Source of the DNA: JBHIER01 sp046760705 [NCBI: bacterium]
GTDB lineage: Bacteria; JBHIER01; G020348925
NCBI GenBank assembly: GCA_046760705.1
Contig: JBHIER010000030.1
Location: forward strand, 1-13,461
DNA length: 13,461 bases
Reading direction: 5' to 3'
A program made the position numbers and the translations under genes. Position 1 is the stretch's first letter; each line of letters starts with the position of its first letter. The notes under the pieces are model-generated. The model was not told where the DNA came from. It searched no databases and worked only from the letters and a program-made list of their open reading frames with translations. Shown piece after piece: positions 1-9,000 of this stretch.

Positions 1-3000
1 GGGGAAGACGCCCGGACAGCCTCGATGTGACGGTTACTTTGAGCCCCTCCGCCCCGGGTCAGATCACGGGAAGATTGACCGTCCTCAGCAACGACTCTGA
101 CGAGGAGACGCTCTACGTTTCCCTGGAGGGGGACGGGGTGGCCTCTGAGATCAACATTTTCGAGACCAGCCACGACTTTGGCGGTGTCGTGGTCGGCAAC
201 TCGTCAGACTGGACATTGACCGTTCACAACATCGGCCCGGTTGACCTGATTGTCACCGAGATTGTCTCCACAGACCCCAATTTTCTGGTCGCATCCCCTG
301 ACGATTTCCCCCAGTCTGTACCTCCGGGGGGCAGGCTCGATGTGGTGGTCACTTTTGCTCCCACCTCGGGCGGGGTGAAGACCGGCAACCTCATTATCAG
401 GAGTGATGACCCCGATGAGGCCATCCTCTATGTCTCATTGTTGGGGACGGGATTGAGCGCCGATATCGGCCTCTCAGCCACGACCCTCGACTTCGGCGAG
501 GTCATGACAGAGAGCTCCTCATCCTTGGGGCTCATAATCTATAACTGGGGCACACTGGACCTTGTCGTGAGCCAGGCCATCATCGCCCCGTCCGCATTTG
601 CGGTTGTCTCCCCCTCCTTTCCTCAGACGGTGGAGCCGGCTGGAAGCCTGGCCGCGGAGATCTCCTTCAGCCCAGTCACCGTAGGAGTGATCGACGGCAG
701 CTTGACTCTGCGCAGTAACGATCCCGATGAGAGTGAGGTGACAATCGCCTTAACAGGAAGGGGAATCCCCCGCTCGCCCAACATTCTGCTGTCGGCGGTG
801 AGCCACGATTTTGGCGATGTCCTCATCGACACATCGGCTACCTGGGAATTTCAAATTTTTAATACAGGTCTGGCCAATTTGCGGGTCGGTTCCGTCCTCC
901 CGGATCGAGCCGAGTTCTCCGTGCTCGGGCCCACATTTCCGCAGGAGATCGCTCCGGATGAGAGTCTCACCGTCTCAGTCGCTTTCACGCCCACCTCGGC
1001 TGGGGTTCGGGCCGGGGTGCTGAGGGTGAGGAGCGACGATCCTGACGAAGGGGTCTTGACCGTCTCACTCTCCGGTCGGGGTGTTGCCCCCCAGATTGAA
1101 GTCTCGGCCAGAAGCTCCGATTTTGGCCCTGTCTTATTGGGGAACTCAGCCGTGTGGAGCCTGACTCTGTCCAACCAGGGTACGGCCGATTTGACCGTGG
1201 AGGCCATCACCTCATCCCATCCCAATTTCAGCGTGGCCGATCCGACCTTCCCCAGAATCATCCCTCCAGGCAGTAGTGTGATCCAATCGGTTCTCTTTAC
1301 GCCCTCCTCCTTGGGTCTGATAACGGGGACACTGACCGTCAGCAGCAACGATCCCGGTGAGCCCGTGCTCCTCATCTCCGTGAGTGGCATGGGGGTCAAG
1401 CCTGATATTCATCTCTCGGCCCAGAGCCACGATTTTGGCGAGGTGCACCTGGGGAGCTCCGGCCCGTGGGAGCTGGTGATCCAGAATCTGGGTACGGCAC
1501 CTCTGACAGTAAAAGGTGTCTTTTCGAATCACCCGGCCTTCACCGTCCCCGCCCCCTCTTTTCCCCAAACGGTCGAGCCCGGCGCTGTGCTCTCGGTGAC
1601 GGTGCTCTTCGCTCCGACGAGCCTGGGGGAGGTCACAGGGAACCTGACGGTGGTCAGCAATGACCCGGAGAATGAGACATTGGTCCTCCTCCTGCGCGGC
1701 ACCGGGGCCCCTCCCCCTGCCCCTCAAATCCTCCTCTCGGAGAACGGGCACGATTTCGAGCTGATAGAGGTGGGAGCATCGGCCCAATGGCGGCTGACCG
1801 TGTATAATTGGGGGGATCTCGAGCTGATCGTCAGCCGGGCCAGCTCCGACAACCCGGACTTTCAGATCGTCGATCCGACCACATTCCCCCAAAGGATCGA
1901 TCCCTCTTCCCACGTCCACCTGACCATCGATTTCACACCCTCCGAAGCTGGCACCAGGACAGGACAGATCACTCTCGACAGCAACGACCCGGAGAGAGGA
2001 ACCGTTATCATTACGGTCACCGGCTACGGCTCTGCTCCGGAGATTGAGCTCTCCTCTCTGAGTCACGACTACGGCCGGGTGCTGCTCCTCAATCCGCAAC
2101 CGTGGACGATGACTATTGTCAACCAGGGTACGAAGGATTTGGCGGTCACAGAGCTCACTTCAGACCGGGAGGAGTTCGCGGTCACATCGCCAGCCTTTCC
2201 GCAGACAGTGGACCCAGGATCGAGCCTCGATGTCACCGTGACCTTTCTGCCCCTGACCGAGGGAGAGATTATGGGGACCCTATCGATCAGGAGCAACGAT
2301 CCCAACGAAGCCCTGCTGAGCGTGCAACTGACCGGTGTTGGGGCCGCCTCAAAGATACATCTGTCCGAAGCTGAGCACAATTTCGGGACGGCTGCGGTGG
2401 GCGACTCATCAATGTGGACGGTCATTGTTACCAACCTGGGAGACGAAGACCTGGTGATAGATCGCGTCGACTCCGGCCACCCAGATTTTGTCACCGTCTC
2501 TCCGCCCTTTCCACGAGAAGTCAAGAAGTATTGCGGTATCGAGATCCTCATCGCCTTCGTCCCCTCCTCTGAAGGTCGAAAGGAGGGAAGTCTGACCATC
2601 ATCAACAACGATTCCTATCAGCCGTGTTCGCCTCTTCGGGTCCAGGGGACGGGGATCGCCCCGGACATCGATCCCTCGGCCCTGAGCCACAACTACGGAG
2701 AGGTACTTTTGGGCCAATCCCGCGGGTGGACCCTTGCTCTTTCCAATTTAGGTGCGGTCGATCTGGTGGTGGATAGCATCGTTTCGGATGTGAACGATTT
2801 TTCCGTGGAGTCACCCTCCTTTCCTCAGGTGATTGAGCCGGGAGGTCGGATCGATGTGGTGGCACTGTTCTCCCCCGCAGAGCTGGGCGACAGAGACGGA
2901 CAGCTTGTCGTCTACAGCAACGATTATGACGAGGGTGCGGTGGAGATTGACCTATCCGGACGCGGGGTGTCTCCGCAGATCGAGCTGTCGGAAACGAGCC

Positions 3001-6000
3001 ACGACTTCGGCCAGATTTGGGTGGGCGATTCTACCTCGTGGACCTTTACCATCACCAACCAGGGAGACTACGATCTCATCATCTCCGATGTTCGGTGCGA
3101 TCTTCCCGATTTCGTCCTCGTCACACCGGCCTTTCCCCAGAAGATCTATCCCGAATGTAGCCTCGATGTGACCGTCTCCTTCGCGCCCAAATCCGTGGGA
3201 GCGAAGCTGTGCAGCTTGGTGGTGGAGACGAACCATCCTGTGGTGGACGTTGTCACTCTCCTGTTGGAGGGGGAAGGGGTGCTGCCCCAGATCGGTGCCT
3301 CCGCCCTCGATCACGACTTCGGAGCCCTGGCCGTCGGCGATGCGGCTGAATGGATACTGACTCTCTCTAACCGCGGGACAGCACCGCTGACCATCGACGG
3401 CATTGAACTGACCAACAGTGTCGATTTCGGTATTGCCGAATACGTTTTTCCCATCATCATTGATCCTCAAGGGTCCCTCGATATTCCGGTGGCCTTTCAC
3501 CCGCCGAATTCGACCCACAAAGAAGGTCAGCTCATCATAACCAGCAACGATCCCAACAATCCGGTGCTGACCATAGGCTTGAGAGGAAAAGGGCTGGCCA
3601 GAGACATTCTTCTCTCCGATAGAAGCCACGATTTCGGCTCAGTGGTGGTTGGAGCCCGATCGGACTGGACCTTCACCATCACCAATTTGGGGGAGCTCAG
3701 TCTCGAAATTACAGAGGTGGTCTCCAGCCATTCCGATTTTATGGTGGCCGCCCCGGTCTTCCCTTACACCTTACAGAATGGGGCCAGTGTCGAGGTGAGG
3801 GTGGCTTTCGTTCCGAGCTCTGTGGGGGTCAGGGTCGGGAGTCTCGAGGTCAGGAGCAACGATCCTGATGAGGGCGTGTTGACCCTGGCTCTGGCCGGAG
3901 TGGGGGTAGCCCCGGAACTGGAGCTTTCTTCTTACAGTTACGATTTCGGCGACGTGGTGGCCGGGGCCTGTGCGGCCTGGGATTTGATGGTCCATAATAG
4001 GGGCACGTACGATCTGGAGCTTCTGAGCGTGACCACGGATCATGTCGACTTCCGAGCCTCTATGCCCGGGCTCCCCCTCATCGTGGCTCCCGGCGATAGC
4101 CAGGAAGTGGAGCTCACGTTCTGTCCGTCGGCACCAGGCGCGGCCTCGGGCAGACTGAGCGTATGCGTCGATGGAGCCGTCGATGAATGTGTCGATGTAC
4201 CCCTGAGGGGGAGAGGAGTCCTTCAGGACATAGCCCTTTCGGCTGAAGGGTACGATTACGGCTTGGTCAGGGTTGGGGGAACGTCCAACTGGGCCTTCAT
4301 CGTCTCCAACGGCGGGACTGCTGAGCTCACCGTCCACGATGTGGTCTCTGATCGGGCCGAGTTTGTGGTCGCGTCGCCCGTACTTCCTCAGCACATCGAA
4401 CCAGGCGATTCTCTGGGAGTGGTGGTGGCTTTCACTCCTTCGGTCCTCGGGGCTGTCTCCGGAGCGTTGACGGTGAGGAGCGACGATCCTGACGAGGAGG
4501 AGGTGACGATCACCCTCCAGGGTGAAGGAGCGCTTCCTGATATTGAGCTTTCGGCAACTGATCACAATTTTGGCCTTGTGGTGGTGGGCCAGTCTTCGGA
4601 GTGGACCCTGGTGCTCTCCAACCTGGGGAAACTCGATCTCGTCGTAGCAGATATTGTTTCGGACAACAGCGAGTTTGTCCCCACAACCTCTGAGCTTCCC
4701 TCGACAATCGGGCCTGGGGCCCAACTTATGGTCGAAGTCAGTTTTGTACCTTCCTCAGCAGGGACCAAATCCGGGGGACTGACGGTGAGGAGCGACGATC
4801 CTGACGAGGAGGTTCTGACCGTGACCCTGACCGGGAAGGGGGTCGATGCGAACATTCTCCTTTCTGAGACCTTTTACGACTTTGGCTCCGTGGTTGTGGG
4901 TGGGTCGGCGGAGTGGGTTTTTGCCGTTACGAATATTGGAGGGCAGAGTGTACGCCTCTCCCAGGTGAGATCGACACATCCGGACTTTGTGGTGACGGCC
5001 CCTGTTTTCCCTCTCACTCTGGGGCCTGGGCAGAGTGAGGATGTGGCTGTCTCCTACAGGCCCTCCTCTGTCGGGGCTTCGGTCGGTACGCTCATGATTG
5101 TGAGCGACGATCCGGATGAGGGTGTGTTGCAGGTGATGCTGCAGGGCTTCGGAGCCTCGCCTGAGGTGGAGTTTTCCTCATACAGCCACGATTTTGGCCG
5201 CATACTGGTGGGCGACTGCGGAGAGTGGCCACTGACCATCTCCAACACCGGGACGAGCGACCTTGAGATTACCAACGTCAGAATCAGTCATCCTGACTTC
5301 ACCGTTCCTGAGCTGTATTTCATTATTGTCCCGCTGATCATTGCCCCTGGAGAAAGCGTGGAGTGGACGGTCAGGTTCTGCCCTTCTGCCCCCGGAGGAG
5401 CTGAGTGCAGTCTCGAAGTGTGCGTGGACGGGGTGATTGATCAATGCACATCCCTTCTGCTCACAGGAACCGGTATCCTTCAGGATGTGGCCTTTTCGGC
5501 CACCAGCCACAATTACGGCCCGGTCCGGGTGGGAGGGACCTCCAATTGGGCGCTGATGATTATGAACACGGGCACGGCCGATCTGACGGTGTTCAATGTG
5601 ACCTCTGATAGGAGCGAGTTCGAAATCACCACCCCCACCTTCCCTCAGACCGTCTCCCCTGGCGCCTCGATTGGAGTGGTGGTGGCCTTTACCCCTTCGG
5701 AGCTCGGTTCCGTCTCCGCAACTTTGACCGTTACCAGCAATGATCCCGACGAGGAGAGCGTGACCATCCCGGTGCAGGGGGAGGGGGTTCTCCCCGGACT
5801 CCACATCTCCGCTACGGCCCACGATTTTGGAACCCTGACTGCCGGAGACTCTTCGGTCTGGGGCTTCACCCTTTCGAACACAGGGAATGCACGCCTGATC
5901 GTCACCCAGGTTGTCTCCGATAATACCGACTTCATCGTCAGTGGCCCGACCTTTCCCAGAATCATGGAGCCCGGAGACAGCTTAGATGTGACCGTCATCT

Positions 6001-9000
6001 TTGCTCCCATCACCTCGGGTGACAACTCGGGCACCGTGACCGTGACCACCGATGATCCCGAGGCTCCGGTGGTCGCTGTAACCTTGAGGGGAAGGGCGGT
6101 GGTGACCGATGTTGAGCTCTCGGCTGAGCGGCACGATTACGGAAAGGTTCTGGTGGGCAGTTCGTCGGACTGGACACTGGTGCTCTCCAACCGTGGCAGA
6201 TCGGAGATGACTATCCTCAGCATCACTTCCGATATGCCCGAATTTGTGGTCGTCTCCCAGGAGTTTCCCATCACTATGCCACCCGGAGGGAGCATTGATG
6301 TCGGCGTGATGTTCGTCCCCTCCGCAGTCGGGAGGTTCATTGGTATCCTGACCATAGAGATTGCAGATTTCGGCGCGGATCTGCCGACTATCCAATTGAC
6401 GGGTGAGGGTGTCCTTCCCGACATCGAGCTCTCGGCTCCAAGCCACGATTACGGCGATGTGGTCGTGGGTGATTCGTCCCTCTGGAGGCTGACCATCTCC
6501 AATCTGGGGACCGCTGATCTGGTCGTCTACGGTGTGGTCAGCTATCGCCCGGAGTTTTCCGTGCTCTCACCCAGTTTCCCTCAGGTGGTGGCCCCGGCCG
6601 GAAGCATCGAGGTGACAGTGGCCTTTGTGCCCGCATCGGGTGAGGAGATCGCTGGCCGTCTGTCCGTCGAGAGCAACGACCCGGACGAACCGCTGCTCGC
6701 GGTCGATATGACGGGGAGAGGCATTGCCGGGGATCTCTATATACCTATCGACCACCACGACTACGGCGACGTCGTGGTCTCCGATTCGGCCCTGTGGGTC
6801 CTGCCCCTGCACAACATCGGGCGAGGGCCGTTGACCATTCATCAGGTGGTCACCGACGATATCGACTTTCTCGTCGCTGGCCCAACCTTCCCTCAGACCA
6901 TCGAGCCCGGGCAGAGCTTGGCCGTATCGATCCACTTTGTCCCCTCGGCCCTGGGATCTGTCGAAGCGACGGTGACGGTCACCAGCAACGATCTCTTCGA
7001 GCCGAACGTCGATCTCACTCTCAGGGGGAATGGGTTGCCTGTACCCCTTTTGAAGGTCGTCGACGGCTTCGGCGATCCAGGCAGTGGCGGGAACAAGGTC
7101 TTCATCGATCTGCAAAATCCCCTGCAGATCGCCGGGGTGCAGCTCGGTCTGACCTACGATTCAAATCTGTTGACCATCACCGACGTTCAGTTGGCAGAGC
7201 GGACCAGGCACATGGGTATTTTCAACATCGGTTTCCCGCACGCCGGTCAGATCGTGATTCTCATACAGGATTTGAGCGGAGGGGTGATCCCCTCCGGTTC
7301 GGGGCCGATTGTTGAGCTCACTCTGCAGGTTTCGGCCGAGGCCCCCATGGAGGGACTGGACCTCAACCTCGTCGGGGTGATCCTCTACGATGCTGTCGGC
7401 AGTCCTGTGCCGGTGACCACGGAGGACGGGATTTTTACTGTGACCGTTCCGGACATCGCTGTGGAGGTGTGGGGTCACGACTACGGCCACGTCTCCGTGG
7501 GCCGGTCTGCCGATTGGCCTCTCATTATTCGCAACCCGGGGACGAAGGAACTGATCATCAGCCAGGTATTGACAGACAAGACCGATTTCCAGGCCGCGGC
7601 ACCGACCTTCCCCTGCACAGTGGCGGTGGCCGAGAGTGCGGTCGTCGTGATCACCTTCGCCCCGTCGGCTGTGGGCCCGATTTCAGCCTCAGCAACCATT
7701 GAGAGCAATGACCCTGATGAAGGTGCCTTGGCACTTTCCCTGAGCGGTGTGGGCATCAAACCCGATATCTGTATAGCGGAGATCATCCACGATTTCGGTG
7801 AGGTCGTAGTGGACTCCTCAGCGACGTGGGCGGCCCCCATGGCCAACCTGGGGGTGGGAGAGTTGGTGGTTGATAGCATTTTTACCGTCGGCTCCGATTT
7901 TTCGGTGGAGGAGATTGGGTATCCCCTGGTCCTGGCTGAGCGTGAAAGCGTTTTTGTGGCGGTGAGCTTCACCCCTTCCTCGGCTCAGGCTGTACGAGGA
8001 AGCCTGGTGGTACTGAGCAACGATCCGGACGAGGAACGGTTTGTTCTGCCGCTGTGGGGTCGGGGCATTGCCCCGGATATCGATCTGTCCCCCACCAGTT
8101 ACAATTTTGGAGAGGTGGACGTGGGAGAGGTGGCCGAGACCGATTTTATGGTCTACAACCGGGGCAGAGTCGAGCTGGCCCTCGATTCGGTGAAAGCCCA
8201 GCCGAGCCCCTTTTCTGTCCTCAGGCCCGATTTTCCCCAGACTGTGGCCCCGGGTGGCAGTCTCACTGTGACTGCATCCTTCGCTCCGACATCTTTAGGC
8301 GATGTCGTTGGCAGCCTGACCGTGTTCAGCAGCGATCCGGACGAAGGGCAGCTTTCGGTGGCTCTGAGGGGCCGCGGAGTGGGGCCGGACATTTGGCTAT
8401 CGGCCTCAAGTTACATCTTCGGCCGGGTGAAATTGGGCCAGTCCGAAGAGTGGGAATTCTCCGTATCGAATCTCGGAACGCGGGATCTGGTGGTCGAGTC
8501 CATCCTCTCTGATACCTCAGACTTTGTGGTCACCTCGCCCAGTTTTCCCCTGACCCTGGCACCGAGAGAGGATGTCACGGTGCTGATTACGTTTCAACCC
8601 TCTGCCGTGGGCATGATCAGCGGCAGGTTGACCGTGCTCTCCAACGACCCTGACGAAGCTGCTCTCTACATTACGCTCCTGGGTCACGGAGCCGAGCCGG
8701 ATATCGAGCTCTCTGCCACGAGCCTGGACTTCGGTCGCGTGGCGTTGCGCTCTTCGGCCGAGCGGAGACTGGCGGTGCGCAATGTGGGCGGAGCCGATCT
8801 CGTCATCTCAACTGTGAGCTCCAGCCGGGCCGATTTCGTCGTCTCAGAGATCATCTTGCCTGCGATCGTACCCAAGAGGGACAGCCTCGAGGTGACCGTT
8901 ACCTTCATCCCTTCGGCCGTGGGAGCAGTGCGCGGCAGTCTGCTCGTGGCCAGCGACGATTCCGATGAGCCGGTGCTCTACGTGGAGCTTGCCGGGGAAG

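Larger units (their letters stand above)
150..7040 (+). repeat. Tandem array of 22 ASH/choice-of-anchor D repeats (array 1)
   Basis: Each unit reads roughly I-x-L-S-x-x-S-H-D-F/Y-G-x-V-x-V-G, then S-S-x-W, N-x-G-T-x-D-L, a 'D-F-x-V' strand, F-P-Q-T-V-x-P-G-x-S, F-x-P-S-x-x-G, and an acidic S-N-D-P-D-E turn before L-x-G-x-G-V. Unit starts by hand: 150, 465, 783, 1095, 1407, 1728, 2043, 2355, 2667, 2979, 3291, 3606, 3918, 4230, 4542, 4854, 5166, 5487, 5799, 6111, 6423, 6735. Fifteen of these 21 steps are exactly 312 nt; the rest are 315, 318 or 321. A truncated unit precedes it at 1-149. The pattern matches the bacterial Ig-like ASH family (HYDIN/VesB/CFA65-like), an exported beta-sandwich. Oddities: unit 6 has HDFE instead of HDFG, unit 2 lacks the conserved Trp, and unit 20 lacks the S-N-D-P-D-E turn. 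Confidence 0.9.

Noticed and set aside
1-26. Missing Gly in the first visible P-G-D-S motif (reads R-P-D-S)
   Set aside because: It may be natural variation or an error near the sequence edge; too little upstream sequence to tell.
1212-2099. 295-codon open frame on the minus strand
   Set aside because: It lies wholly inside the giant gene, has low-complexity Arg/Gly/His-rich composition and no family features. Similar antisense frames recur at other repeats (for example 3771-4724), as expected from GC-rich codon bias.
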